From: CAZYCC01 sp964645985
GTDB lineage: Bacteria > Bacillota > Clostridia > Oscillospirales > CAG-272
Length of the DNA stretch: 48,970 nt
NCBI GenBank assembly: GCA_964645985.1
Contig: CAZYCC010000003.1
Coordinates: 1-48,970 of the forward strand
Direction of reading: 5' to 3'
Below the pieces are notes generated by a model, which was not told where the DNA came from, made no database searches, and saw only the letters and a program-made list of their open reading frames with translations. The translations under genes were made by a program, and so were the position numbers. This document shows positions 34,501 to 42,687 of this stretch, one piece after another (position 1 is the first letter of the stretch; each line of letters opens with the position of its first letter).

Positions 34501-34843
34501 GATGCTCGACCGGCGCGTCCCGCTCTCGCGCTATCCGCTGCGCGTGCTCAAGTGCGAGCAGCGCACCGCCCTGCGCAACGTCAGCCCGCGAGCCAGCTCC
34601 GGGGTTGTCTCCAACAAGTCGGTGAAGGTGCTGCTCGAGGCGCTGACCACCTGCGAGCGCACCCTTCAGGTGACGCGGGTCGGCGCGATTGCGGCGCGGC
34701 TGCTCTCGCTCGCGGGAGGGCTGATCGCCTGTATCCTCCTCTTCGCCACCGGCGCCGCCTCCTCCCTCAACCCGGTCTTCCCCGCCCTCTACCAAATTGG
34801 CTGGGCGCTCCTCGTCGCTTTGGTGGGGTATCTGTTCTTGTGA
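31535..34843 (+). CDS. Large membrane protein resembling a catalytically dead P1B-type ATPase
   Basis: 1,102 residues. The first 400 or so are Ala/Gly/Pro/Gln/Ser low complexity, then a charged helical part (DDIEKNLMQIFDMSDELKQKVG, near 480-500). From about 550 there are four membrane helices, a short soluble loop, two more helices and two C-terminal helices: the 8-helix layout of heavy-metal P-type ATPases. After helix 6 (LLPTCGFLVLSIPFSKAA, where PCALG-LATP would be) comes VVSFNDEEVFPAGN at the position of VVFDKTGTLTEG, so the phosphorylated Asp and KTGT are gone. AAVDGREVLVGTEEYI fits the nucleotide-domain VDG..VLVG motif. TGDN and GDGxND are not found. Hence a pseudo-ATPase by inference; the alternative is an unrelated membrane protein. 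ATG 31535 is chosen (GGGGTGG upstream); 14 further codons are open. Function unknown. Confidence 0.6.
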   Translation: MGSYKFQVNGKGGRRGSAHSPDSSLSAGDLRRELLAALDTEKGGGSPPPALASSHETVQGGAPEKPGAAERLGTPERLGRETPAGGEGGGAGKIAPASAKPCEAQTNGARAGGSPQKSGTLSPQDARAVEELVADLVAPQPERTAQSSAGTGGPLSREDKATPPSAAPAQKGGKPAQSGADSNRAQPGARAQSHAPNKAGQTPTQGSAAPSGSKSAQGSAAPAIKTGANATERGTTLQNREKTAQSGARGENSPQPGGSAASGGGTTAQKNGGPAQNSGAPSQNGASATQSAAANNGTSAPVAPAEAGAAGEPTWVRVRGTSAEFVAPRGKYETCYTFVARRPSESLPPPADPAALASSIEEAREYVNRLEDRQSEEETRRRREEALRRQRGAKKRRRELAAREERGPSSDPALQEAADTPRASAPAPAPAEMSGEYGEVNRLARETVAKEKGASSKNKNKRSGAQPEAPTEPKAPVSEIDDIEKNLMQIFDMSDELKQKVGTAEYERIKAGEEPPAPEQTLREEYRSPEERGDFLESYRRKGVLSTVRLALSGLLAVIALLAECFKERFFPAIASGSDTILRVDMLLMLQLTLLIGACALPELVRGFRYLFKGKPQAELVLCTFFVTNVIYEVTVLCTGWIAGARTFNLTLAVCAASAILYTKMRDHRELLAFRVLSSKKKKFVVTHEYSGETSLEKRAFREYLADDGKEKQQIFGVARTSFVDDFVRRCETPGTLSNVLGVLIPAALIAGAVFFALSYYHSSAVAFAGRLAAGMEAAQLAISFLLPTCGFLVLSIPFSKAAAECAREGGAIVGDSSFEEYAGGAVVSFNDEEVFPAGNVRIRSLRLLNQSAPDAVLLRLCEVFAKVGGPLRTVFTNAIDGVPITNDCEILSVDKDGIDAAVDGREVLVGTEEYIRLKGLTPPRAQGDDVLQQRGRICILYLAEAKRLSAKIYLEYVVDREFESVVRALRNSGVCAGVRTLDPCINDTMLDRRVPLSRYPLRVLKCEQRTALRNVSPRASSGVVSNKSVKVLLEALTTCERTLQVTRVGAIAARLLSLAGGLIACILLFATGAASSLNPVFPALYQIGWALLVALVGYLFL

Positions 34844-34970
34844 AAACAGAACGTTTTGTTTAACAAGATGTGCACGCCGCCGACACGCATCGCCGACACG
34901 GGTCTCCGGCGCAGCGAATCCTCTCGTGCGGGCTTGCTTGATCTTTCCTTTGAGACCTCCTAAAACGAAT

Positions 34971-34997
34971 GCTCCCGCCGTAAGGCGGGAGCTTTTA
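34971..34997 (+). terminator. Intrinsic terminator
   Basis: GCTCCCGCC / GGCGGGAGC, a 9-bp stem with GTAA loop, followed by TTTTA. It separates the P-type ATPase-like gene from the lipoprotein gene. Confidence 0.85.
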
Positions 34998-35104
34998 CCG
35001 CAATGATTTTTTCCAAAACTCGCTTTGCCGCCGCTTCAAGGCAGTATTTTGCAGCAAGATGGCAGCGGAAAGGGAGACTATCCTTGTCATCATCGCTTTG
35101 CACT

Positions 35105-36772
35105 ATGAAATCTTTCCTCGCTTTGCTTCTCCTGCTCTCGGTTCTGCTCGCGGCGTGCGGGGAGATTGCCGCTCCGCCGGATAGCGGCGCGGCTTCCTCC
35201 TCGGGGGAGAGCTCCTCCGAGATGGTAAGCCTCGGCGTGTGGGGAGACAGCGAGGACGCCGCGCCCAAGCTCACGCCGGATCTGCTGACCCTCGCGGGCG
35301 TACCGGTTTCCTTTGGCGAGGATATTTCACCTCTGCTCGCCACGCTCGGGCAGTGGGAGAGCCTCTCGTCCTTTCCCGACCCCGCGGGCGGCGGCGAGCG
35401 CAAACAATATCTCTTCGCGAACCTCGCGCTGCTCACCTCCCCCGCGCCCGCCGCTTTGTCCTCCGGCGCGCCGGGAGAAATTCCCGCGCAGTCATCGGGG
35501 GCGGCGGCCGGCAGCACGTCCGCAGAGGCGCCCGGCGCGCAGACTGACCTTCTCGACGCGGTCATTTTGACCGGCGAGGGGGTCACTACCGGCGAGGGCC
35601 TTTTCGTTGGGATGGAGACCGCCGCGCTCGCGCCGCTCTTCGGCAGCGCGCTCGGCACGCCGGACAGCGAGGGGGTCTACCATATCGGCACGAGTAGCAC
35701 ACGCCTCTCTATCGCGGCAAGTGAGGGCAAAGTGACGCTTCTGCGCTGGGAGCGCGCCGACCGCGCCCCCGCCCCGGTTATTCTCGCGCGCGATATTTCG
35801 GTTGAGGTAGGCGAGGCTATTTCCTACCGCAGCTATATCACGCCCATCGCCGCCTCCGGCGCGCCCGTTCCGCTCTACAATGATCCGCGCGTCTCCTTTG
35901 ACGCAAGCTCTGTCGACACCTCCCGCGTGGGCAGCTACGATTTGAGCGTTTCCCTCACCGATGAGATGGGGATGACCGCGGCGCAAAATCTCACCGTCTT
36001 CGTGCAGGAAAAGACCCTCACCGAGGAGGATACGCGCGCGCTCGTGCAAAGCATTCTCGCGGGCAGCCTCGCCGAGCCGCTCGCCTCCGCCGCGACAAAC
36101 GAGCAGAAGCTGCGCGTGGTCTTTGACTATATGGTCAGCACAAGCGGGATGGTGTATGTCGAGGTGCATAGCAACAAAGATAACCCGCCCTTCCTTGAGG
36201 CGTATAACGGGCTGACGACTCTTCGCGGAGATTGCTACACCTACTGCTGCATGGCTCAGGCGCTGCTCGACGGGCTGGGTATCGCCTATCGCGTGGTGAC
36301 GCGCACCGGCGATCGCCGCAGCGACCATTACTGGCTGCTCGCCGACTTTGGAGACGGGTGGTATCACTTTGACCCATGCCCGCACGTTTTTCACTGGAAA
36401 AAGGAGACCTTCAAACTGACCGACGCCGAGCTTGACGAGTTTACCGCTTGGTACAACCGCAAGTCGCACGGGTGGAATTACTATCAGTTCGATAAGAGCG
36501 CCTTCCCGCGCACGCCGATTCTGCAGGAGGACGGCAGCTACGCCTATACCCCGTATACCCTCACCTACACAGCGGGGGAGGGTGGCACGGTCGCGGGGGA
36601 GGTCTTGCAGCAGGTGGCGCACGGCGCGACCGGCTCCCCGGTCGAGGCGATCCCCTCCCCCGGCTGCCGCTTCACCGGCTGGAGCGACGGCGTCCTCACC
36701 GCGACGCGCGCCGACATCGCCTATGGGGACGCGGCGGTGGAGGCGCAGTTCGCCCCGGCTTCGGAGCAGTGA
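35105..36772 (+). CDS. Transglutaminase-like lipoprotein with C-terminal bacterial repeat
   Basis: 555 residues exported and lipidated: signal peptide MKSFLALLLLLSVLLAAC-G (lipidated Cys18), then a Ser/Ala linker. A beta-rich Ig-like domain (about 235-310, ending TVFVQEKTL) precedes a transglutaminase-like fold: the Cys in RGDCYTYC, the His in SDHYWLL and the Asp in YHFDPCP are the catalytic triad, all present. The C-terminus (YTAGEGGTVAGE...GCRFTGWSDG) is an InlB-type/flg_new-like repeat. Substrate unknown; such lipoproteins are usually peptidases or cross-linkers acting on envelope proteins or peptidoglycan. I use ATG 35105, which starts the signal peptide, rather than ATG 35003. No Shine-Dalgarno is seen. 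Terminators on both sides make it a single-gene unit. Confidence 0.82.
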   Translation: MKSFLALLLLLSVLLAACGEIAAPPDSGAASSSGESSSEMVSLGVWGDSEDAAPKLTPDLLTLAGVPVSFGEDISPLLATLGQWESLSSFPDPAGGGERKQYLFANLALLTSPAPAALSSGAPGEIPAQSSGAAAGSTSAEAPGAQTDLLDAVILTGEGVTTGEGLFVGMETAALAPLFGSALGTPDSEGVYHIGTSSTRLSIAASEGKVTLLRWERADRAPAPVILARDISVEVGEAISYRSYITPIAASGAPVPLYNDPRVSFDASSVDTSRVGSYDLSVSLTDEMGMTAAQNLTVFVQEKTLTEEDTRALVQSILAGSLAEPLASAATNEQKLRVVFDYMVSTSGMVYVEVHSNKDNPPFLEAYNGLTTLRGDCYTYCCMAQALLDGLGIAYRVVTRTGDRRSDHYWLLADFGDGWYHFDPCPHVFHWKKETFKLTDAELDEFTAWYNRKSHGWNYYQFDKSAFPRTPILQEDGSYAYTPYTLTYTAGEGGTVAGEVLQQVAHGATGSPVEAIPSPGCRFTGWSDGVLTATRADIAYGDAAVEAQFAPASEQ

Positions 36773-36820
36773 GGTGGGAGGCGCGCGCCGCGAGAGGCGA
36801 TGAGCAAGCAAAGCGAAGAT

Positions 36821-36848
36821 AACACCCCGCCAAACGGCGGGGTGTTTT
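36821..36848 (+). terminator. Intrinsic terminator after the lipoprotein gene
   Basis: AACACCCCGCC / GGCGGGGTGTT, an 11-bp perfect stem with AAAC loop, followed by TT then GC and a further TTT. It lies 48 bases after the stop codon. Confidence 0.85.
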
Positions 36849-36850
36849 GC

Positions 36851-37253
36851 TTTCGCGGGTGGAAATCGCGAGATTTAGGATAAGAGCGCCTTTATTCGGC
36901 AGGCTTCCGGCGGGGCAAAAAGAGGAAAAAGACGCGGCGAAGATGTTCCCTTGGCGCGGCCCTACCCCCTGCCGGAAAATCACATCAGTGGTGGTTATGT
37001 CAACCCTAAACGCACAATTTTCGTTTCTTTTGAAAATTTTCCCCGAAGTGGCAGAGCAGTTGATTTTTTGCGGCGGGCGCGGGTTTGTTTTCAATTTGTG
37101 CTTCTTCGCTTACGTCTCGTGCACCCTCGATCCTCCCCCTATCTCGTTTTTGCCCAAACAAATCCCCCGTTTCGCGGGGGGATTGCGTGCGGAGAACACC
37201 GCCCGCGCGCGCCTTGAGCTTGCGTCCTGCCCTCCTCCCTCCCTTTCCCCATC
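36851..37253. other. 403-base stretch without a recognised gene
   Basis: An open frame of 136 codons covers it, but its product matches nothing and lacks a ribosome site. A hairpin with CCCCCG/CGGGGG (37164-37180) sits in its middle; on the minus strand it is followed by TTTGTTTGG, so it could terminate leftward transcription, although no minus-strand gene is seen. The right end carries the promoter at 37254. Confidence 0.5.
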
Positions 37254-37283
37254 TTGACACCCCCGCCTTTTTCGTGCTATACT
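37254..37283 (+). promoter_or_regulatory. Strong sigma-A promoter for the 37308 gene
   Basis: TTGACA (37254-37259), 18-bp spacer, TATACT (37278-37283). The start point would be near 37290, giving a leader of under 20 bases that still holds the GAGG before ATG 37308. This is the clearest rightward promoter in the window. Confidence 0.75.
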
Positions 37284-37307
37284 TTCCTTGATTGCACCGA
37301 GGATGGT

Positions 37308-38582
37308 ATGAGCTCTTTTCATTTTAGCGAGAGGGTGCGCGCGCTCGGCGGCGCGGCGGAGCGTGACTGCCGCGAGGCGGGGCTTTTTTCGCGCGCCGAT
37401 GAGGTTTGCTCCGAGCGCTCGGAGCAGGTGCTCGCCGCGTTTCGGTGCGAGCGCGTTTCGAGCGGCGATTTTGCCGAGGTCACCGGCTACGGCTACAGCG
37501 ATGGCGGGCGCGAGAAGCTCGAGCGCATCTACGCCGCGATCTTCGGCGCGCAGGACGCTCTCGTGCGCCTGTCCTTTCTCTCCGGCACGCACGCGCTGAC
37601 TGTCGCTCTGCGCGCGCTCCTGCGCCCGGGAGACACGCTTCTCGCCATCTCCGGCGCGCCTTATGACACGCTGCAAGCGGTGATCGGCACGAGCGGGGGC
37701 AGCGGCGCGTCGCTCCTTGCGCGCGGCGTGCGCTATGAGCAAATAGAGCTTTCCGGGGATAGCTTTGACCTCCCCACCATTTTCGCGCGGGTAGCGAGGG
37801 GCGACGTGCGCGTCGCGCATATCCAGCGCAGCCGGGGCTACAGCGCGCGCGGCGGGCTTTGCATCGATAAAATCGCGCGCGCCATTGCCGCCGTGAAAGA
37901 CGCCTGCCCTGAGACTATTGTCCTTGTCGATAATTGTTACGGCGAGTTTGTCGAGCGGCGCGAGCCGACGATGGTCGGCGCGGATGTCGCCGTCGGGTCT
38001 CTACTCAAAAACCCGGGCGGCGGGATGGCGAGCACCGGCGGCTACTGCGCCGGGCGCGCCGACCTCATTGCCGAGATAGCCGAGTGGCTGACCGCGCCCT
38101 CGATCGGGCGGGACCTCGGCGCGAACTTCGGACAGCTCTCTTCTTTATACAAAGGGATTTTTCTCGCGCCGAGCGTCGTCGCCGCCGCCCTGAAGACCGC
38201 GATATTCGCGGCGCGCGCTCTTTCGCTTGCCGGATTTCGCGGCGTTTCCCCGCGCTTTGACGAGCCGCGCACCGACATCGTTCAGACGGTGGATCTCGGC
38301 AGCGCCGACGCGCTTGTTGCCTTCTGCGGGGGGCTGCAGAGCGGCTCGCCTATCGACTCCTTCGCGCGCCCGGAGCCGGGAGAGATGCCCGGGTACGAGG
38401 ACCTTGAGGTGATGGCGGGGGGCAGCTTCATCGGCGGCTCGACGATTGAGCTCTCCGCCGACGGGCCTCTCAAACCGCCCTACACCGCCTATTTGCAGGG
38501 GGGCCTCACCTTCGACTACGGCAAGCTCGGCGTACTCTCGGCCATAGAGGCGATGCAAGAAAAAGGCTATATCTCCTTGTAG
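37308..38582 (+). CDS. PLP enzyme of the aluminium-resistance / methionine gamma-lyase family
   Basis: 424-residue fold-type I pyridoxal-phosphate enzyme (Met_gamma_lyase family, Bacillus YnbB-like). Cofactor features: the SGTHALTVALRALLRPGD substrate-loop region (92-109), Asp208 in VLVDNCYGEF that pairs with the pyridine nitrogen, and the Schiff-base lysine Lys234 in GSLLKNPGGG. The C-terminus carries the family GGSFIGGSTIELSADGP stretch. The true reaction is not settled for this family; a C-S lyase activity is the usual guess. Start: ATG 37308 with GAGG at 37300-37303. The frame is open upstream, but those codons are the promoter itself (the TTG at 37254 is the -35 box). Next to miaB, as is common for this family near RNA-modification genes. 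Confidence 0.88.
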   Translation: MSSFHFSERVRALGGAAERDCREAGLFSRADEVCSERSEQVLAAFRCERVSSGDFAEVTGYGYSDGGREKLERIYAAIFGAQDALVRLSFLSGTHALTVALRALLRPGDTLLAISGAPYDTLQAVIGTSGGSGASLLARGVRYEQIELSGDSFDLPTIFARVARGDVRVAHIQRSRGYSARGGLCIDKIARAIAAVKDACPETIVLVDNCYGEFVERREPTMVGADVAVGSLLKNPGGGMASTGGYCAGRADLIAEIAEWLTAPSIGRDLGANFGQLSSLYKGIFLAPSVVAAALKTAIFAARALSLAGFRGVSPRFDEPRTDIVQTVDLGSADALVAFCGGLQSGSPIDSFARPEPGEMPGYEDLEVMAGGSFIGGSTIELSADGPLKPPYTAYLQGGLTFDYGKLGVLSAIEAMQEKGYISL

Positions 38583-38735
38583 GGCTTTCGCTTGGCAAAC
38601 GGCGTTCCCCATCGCGGCGGCATTGCCGCGCGAGGGCAAGAGCGAAAATATATTTTTTCTAAAAAACCATACAACCCATCGCGCATTTCGCAATCTGAAG
38701 AGAAGCCTCCTCTTTTCCCTATTTACGCAGCTCCC

Positions 38736-40244
38736 ATGATCCACTCCCCTCTCGGCGCTCCGTCCAACTACCTCGCGGCGGTACGATCTCTTCTCGCGGG
38801 CGCGCCGCGCGCCGCGCTCGTGCGCTCGCTCGGCTGCCAGCAAAACGAAGCGGACGCAGAGCTGCTGCGCGGGATGCTGCGCGAGATGGGCTACACGGTG
38901 GCAGAGCGCGAGGAGGACGCCGACCTTATCCTCCTCAATACCTGCGCCGTGCGCGAGCACGCCGAGCTGAAGGCGCTCTCGATTTCGGGCGGTATCGGGA
39001 AGCGAAAGGAGAAAAACCCCGGGCTTATCTTTTGCCTCGCCGGGTGCATGGCGGGGGAGCCGGAGCGGCGCGAGCAGATCGCGCGCAGCTACCCCTACGT
39101 TGATATTCTCCTGCCGGCAACCGCGACGGCGCGCTTCCCCGAGGCGCTCTACCGCCGCCTGTTAAGCGGCGAGCGGCAGTTCGTCATCGGCGAGGAGATG
39201 ATTACCCCCGGCAAACCCGCCTCCCCCGCCACTGCGCTCTTCCGAGGCTCCCCGCGCGCGGCTCCCGCCGCCTCCCCCGCCGCCCCCGCCCCGCCCCCGC
39301 CTTTTTCGCTTGAGGGGGTGACGCCGCAGCGCGCGAGCGACACGCGCGCGTGGCTGCCGATTATGAGCGGCTGCGACAACTTTTGCTCCTACTGCATCGT
39401 GCCGTATGTGCGCGGGCGGGAGCGCAGCCGCCCGCCCGAGGAGATTCTGCGCGAGGCGCGGGAGCTTGCCGCGGCGGGCTACCGCGAGGTAACCCTCCTC
39501 GGGCAGAATGTCAACTCTTACGGCAAGGGGCTCCCCGGCGGAGTGGACTTCCCGGCGCTGCTTGAGCAGATTTGCGAGATTCCGGGGGACTTCCTCGTCC
39601 GCTTTATGACCAGCCACCCGAAGGACGCGACCCGGCGCCTCGCCGACGTGATGGCATCCTGCGCCCCCGGGACGCGGGAGGGATACGGGCGGGTGGCGCG
39701 TCAGTTTCACCTGCCGCTCCAGTCGGGCAGCGACGCGGTACTCGCGAGAATGAACCGCTACTACACCTCGCACGATTACCTCGCCTACGCCGCCTATCTG
39801 CGTGAGCGCATCCCCGAGATCACTCTTTCGACCGACATTATCGTCGGCTTCCCGGGAGAGACCGAGGACGACTTCGAGGCGACGCTCTCTGTGCTGCGGC
39901 AGGTGCGCTTCGACAATCTCTACGCCTTCATTTTCTCGCCGAGAAAAGGTACCCGCGCCGCCGAAATGCCGAATTTTGTGCCTCCCGACGTGCAAAAAGA
40001 GCGCATGGCGCGCCTGCTCGAATTGCAAGCGCAAATCGGGCGGGAGCGCGCCGAGCGCCTTATCGGCCGCACGCTCCCGGTTCTCGTTGAGGGGCTCAGC
40101 AAGACGAGAGGCGATCGCCTCACCGCGCGCACCGAGGGCGGGAGGCTTGTCCACTTCGCGGGAGACGATTCTCTCATCGGCAAGGTTACGCGGGTCAAGG
40201 TCACGCGCGCGCAGGCGACCTCGCTGATAGGAGAGCTTTCCTGA
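38736..40244 (+). CDS. miaB: tRNA-2-methylthio-N6-dimethylallyladenosine synthase MiaB
   Basis: Radical-SAM methylthiotransferase acting on i6A37 of tRNAs. The N-terminal MTTase domain has its three cluster cysteines, Cys34 (SLGCQQNEAD), Cys70 (LLNTCAVREHAE) and Cys104 (CLAGCMAG). The radical-SAM motif is Cys213-x3-Cys217-x2-Cys220 (SGCDNFCSYCIVP), and a TRAM domain closes the protein (about 440-500). NTCAVREHAE favours MiaB over MtaB/RimO. Odd: a 40-residue Ala/Pro-rich linker (about 160-200) joins the two domains. ATG 38736 is chosen over the TTG at 38592, since the upstream 48 codons are not domain-like; the ATG has no Shine-Dalgarno but a pyrimidine-rich leader. A YlbF/YmcA-like gene follows, the same pairing as in Bacillus. 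Confidence 0.93.
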   Translation: MIHSPLGAPSNYLAAVRSLLAGAPRAALVRSLGCQQNEADAELLRGMLREMGYTVAEREEDADLILLNTCAVREHAELKALSISGGIGKRKEKNPGLIFCLAGCMAGEPERREQIARSYPYVDILLPATATARFPEALYRRLLSGERQFVIGEEMITPGKPASPATALFRGSPRAAPAASPAAPAPPPPFSLEGVTPQRASDTRAWLPIMSGCDNFCSYCIVPYVRGRERSRPPEEILREARELAAAGYREVTLLGQNVNSYGKGLPGGVDFPALLEQICEIPGDFLVRFMTSHPKDATRRLADVMASCAPGTREGYGRVARQFHLPLQSGSDAVLARMNRYYTSHDYLAYAAYLRERIPEITLSTDIIVGFPGETEDDFEATLSVLRQVRFDNLYAFIFSPRKGTRAAEMPNFVPPDVQKERMARLLELQAQIGRERAERLIGRTLPVLVEGLSKTRGDRLTARTEGGRLVHFAGDDSLIGKVTRVKVTRAQATSLIGELS

Positions 40245-40382
40245 GATCAGCGCGGCGAAAGCCACGCCGCTTCCCGAAAATCGCGCGATTTCGCGCTTCT
40301 CCCTGGGCGCGTCCTACGACTGCGTTTTGCATAAAATTGATTTTTCGTTTTCCCGATACCCCTCCTTTTCTCCTCTATTCTT

Positions 40383-40811
40383 ATGGAAAAATCGATAGAT
40401 ACCGCCCCCGCCGCCGCGGCGAGCACAAGCGTGGCGATCTTCGCGAAGGCGGCGGAGCTCGGGCGGTTAATCCATGCCGACCCGCGCGTCGCCGCGCTCG
40501 AGGAGGCGAGGGCCGCCTACGAGAGTGACCCCACGATCTCGACCTTGACGACCGAGTACGACGTGCAGCAGAAGGCGCTCGCCGCCGCCTACGCCGAGAG
40601 CGAGCGCGACGAGGCGCTCATAACCGCGATTAACAACCGCGTGAGCGAAATCTACGAGCAGGTCATCGCGACCGAGGTCTACAAAGCCTACGAGCGCGCG
40701 CAAAACGAGGTCTCCGAGCTGATGCGGCAGGTCAACGCGACCATTCAATACGAGGTTAGCGGCGAAACTCCCTGCACGCACGACTGCGCAAGTTGCGGGG
40801 GCTGCGCGTAA
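40383..40811 (+). CDS. YlbF/YmcA-family protein with C-terminal Cys cluster
   Basis: 142 residues, mostly two long helices (about 15-120), matching the Com_YlbF family (VAIFAKAAELGRLI, then a DP....L....Y pattern and FE-like repeats of Ala/Glu). It ends CTHDCASCGGCA, a C-x4-C-x2-C-x2-C cluster common in YlbF proteins of Clostridia. In Bacillus YlbF, YmcA and YaaT form an Fe-S-containing complex that helps RNase Y and development; the miaB neighbour fits YmcA context. No ylbF/yaaT partner is in the window. ATG 40383 lacks a Shine-Dalgarno and follows TTTTTCGTTTTCCC and more pyrimidine. Confidence 0.85.
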   Translation: MEKSIDTAPAAAASTSVAIFAKAAELGRLIHADPRVAALEEARAAYESDPTISTLTTEYDVQQKALAAAYAESERDEALITAINNRVSEIYEQVIATEVYKAYERAQNEVSELMRQVNATIQYEVSGETPCTHDCASCGGCA

Positions 40812-41259
40812 GGTCCGCTCCTCGCGCGCCGGATTGCCTATGCCGGGAAAAGCACAAGGGCGAGCGATCGCTTGACTTTTTTGCGCGGGCGATTTCCCGA
40901 GCTTTTACCGGGGGGCGCGCCCCGCCCCGCGCGAGCGAGATCTCGCACGGGCCCCCGGGAGAGCGGGGAAGCGAGCGCGTCCCGGCGCTCCGTTTCTCGC
41001 CGCGGGAGCCTCGCGCGCACCCGCATAGAGAAGAACCGCGCCGATCGCTTTTTCCCCATCCCACGCGAGGGCGACCTCCCGCCGCGCGGGAAAAGCTCCG
41101 CGCCTCGCTCTCCCGGCGGTGTGCGTACTCTCGCGCCCCGCGTGAACATCTCTATCGCTCCCTTTGGCGAGCGCCTCCGTTCTGTCCCTTCGATAAGTCC
41201 CCCTCGCCGCGCGCGGCGAGAAGAATCCCGCTCTTCGCCCCTTCCCCCGACCCCCGCCC
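40812..41259. other. 448-base GC-rich stretch without a recognised gene
   Basis: The open frames crossing it on both strands are Arg/Pro/Ser-rich with no family likeness. It contains a GGGGCGCGCCCC palindrome near 40913 but no clear promoter, terminator or riboswitch; no preQ1 motif precedes tgt. Confidence 0.5.
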
Positions 41260-42399
41260 ATGTCCTCCTTCACCCTCCTCTCGAATAGTGTTCGCGCACG
41301 GCGCGGGCGGCTCTTCACCGTCCACGGCGACATTGAGACCCCGGTCTTTATGAATGTCGGCACCTCCGCCGCGATCAAGGGAGGGCTGTCCTCCGAGGAT
41401 CTCGAGGCGGTCGGCTGCACGGTGGAGCTTTCCAACACCTACCACCTCCATGTGCGCCCGGGAGAGGGAGTTATCCGCGCGCTCGGGGGTTTGCGGCGCT
41501 TTATGCGCTGGGAGGGGCCTGTCCTCACCGATTCGGGCGGCTTTCAGGTGTTCTCGCTCGCGGGCCTTCGCAAAATCACCGAGGAGGGGGTGACCTTCTC
41601 CTCGCATATCGACGGCAAACGCATTTTTATGGGGCCGGAGGAGAGCATCCGCATTCAGAGCGCGCTCGGCTCGACCATTGCGATGGCGTTTGACGAGTGC
41701 GTCGAGAACCCCGCCGAGTACCCCTATGTGAAAGCCTCCTGCGAGCGCACGCTTCGCTGGCTCGACCGCTGCCGCGAGGAGCTAACGCGGCTGCGAGCCC
41801 GCGAGGATACGCTCAACCGCGCGCAAATGCTCTTCGCCATTAACCAAGGCTCGACCTTCGAGGACCTGCGGATTTGGCATATGAGGGAGATTTCGGCGCG
41901 CGAGGACATCGACGGGGTAGCGGTCGGCGGGCTTGCCGTCGGCGAGACGACCGAGGAGATGTACCACATCCTCGATGTCGTTCTGCCGTATGCTCCGGTA
42001 GAGAAGCCCCGCTACTTGATGGGCGTCGGCACGCCCGCAAACATCCTCGAGGGGGTGGCAAGGGGAGTTGACTTTTTCGACTGTGTGATGCCCTCGCGCA
42101 ACGCGCGCCACGGCAATCTCTTCACCTGGAAGGGCAAACTGAACCTTCTCAACGAGAAATATCTCCTCGACGACTCTCCGATCGACCCCGACTGCGCCTG
42201 TCCCGCCTGCCGCCGGTACAGCCGTGCCTATATCCGCCACCTCTTCAAGGCGCGGGAGCTGCTCGGGATGCGCCTGTGCGTCCTGCACAATCTTTATTTC
42301 TACAACGACCTCATGCGCCGCATCCGAGAGGCCCTTGACGGCGGATATTTTCCCGAATTTTACCAAAAATACCGCACTATCCTCGACGAAAAATTGTAA
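41260..42399 (+). CDS. tgt: tRNA-guanine (queuine) transglycosylase
   Basis: Exchanges guanine-34 for preQ1 in GUN-anticodon tRNAs. Signatures: acid/base Asp91 in LTDSGGFQVFSL, GGLAVGE (223-229), the nucleophile Asp274 in FFDCVMPSRNARHG, and a zinc site from Cys312, Cys314, Cys317 (CACPACR) and His343. 379 residues, full length, no interruption. ATG 41260 (MSSFTLLSNS) follows a C-rich leader without a Shine-Dalgarno. No queA is visible nearby, so the queuosine genes are scattered or the queA gene lies outside the window. Confidence 0.95.
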   Translation: MSSFTLLSNSVRARRGRLFTVHGDIETPVFMNVGTSAAIKGGLSSEDLEAVGCTVELSNTYHLHVRPGEGVIRALGGLRRFMRWEGPVLTDSGGFQVFSLAGLRKITEEGVTFSSHIDGKRIFMGPEESIRIQSALGSTIAMAFDECVENPAEYPYVKASCERTLRWLDRCREELTRLRAREDTLNRAQMLFAINQGSTFEDLRIWHMREISAREDIDGVAVGGLAVGETTEEMYHILDVVLPYAPVEKPRYLMGVGTPANILEGVARGVDFFDCVMPSRNARHGNLFTWKGKLNLLNEKYLLDDSPIDPDCACPACRRYSRAYIRHLFKARELLGMRLCVLHNLYFYNDLMRRIREALDGGYFPEFYQKYRTILDEKL

Positions 42400-42687
42400 G
42401 CCGCCGCACATCGCCCGCCGAGGCAAAAGATCGCGCTCGGTGCGCGGCACGCGGCGGGCGTGAGTTGAAATGATAGCGGGGGCGGCCGCGCAGAAACACG
42501 CTCGGCGCGCGGCGACCTCAGGACGCGGCAAGCGGCGGGTGGTGAGCGGAATAGCACGGGCGGCGAGCACCTGCCGCAGCGGGGGAACCCGCCCGGGACG
42601 GTAAGGGTTTACCCGCGCGGCGCAATGAACCGCGCGCGGGAGGGGGTTTTCGAAAAAACCTTGCGGGCGGCGGAATTTTCTTTATTT

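Noticed and set aside
36976..37004. TTGACA on the minus strand (36999-37004) as a leftward promoter
   Set aside because: The -10 position 17 bp away reads ATTTTC, a poor match, and no minus-strand gene follows.
36847..37257. 136-codon frame between the lipoprotein and PLP-enzyme genes
   Set aside because: No ribosome site, starts inside a terminator and ends in the next promoter; no family likeness.
40793..41353. 186-codon frame before tgt
   Set aside because: Overlaps the start of tgt and the end of the YlbF-like gene; Arg/Pro/Ser-rich with no motif.
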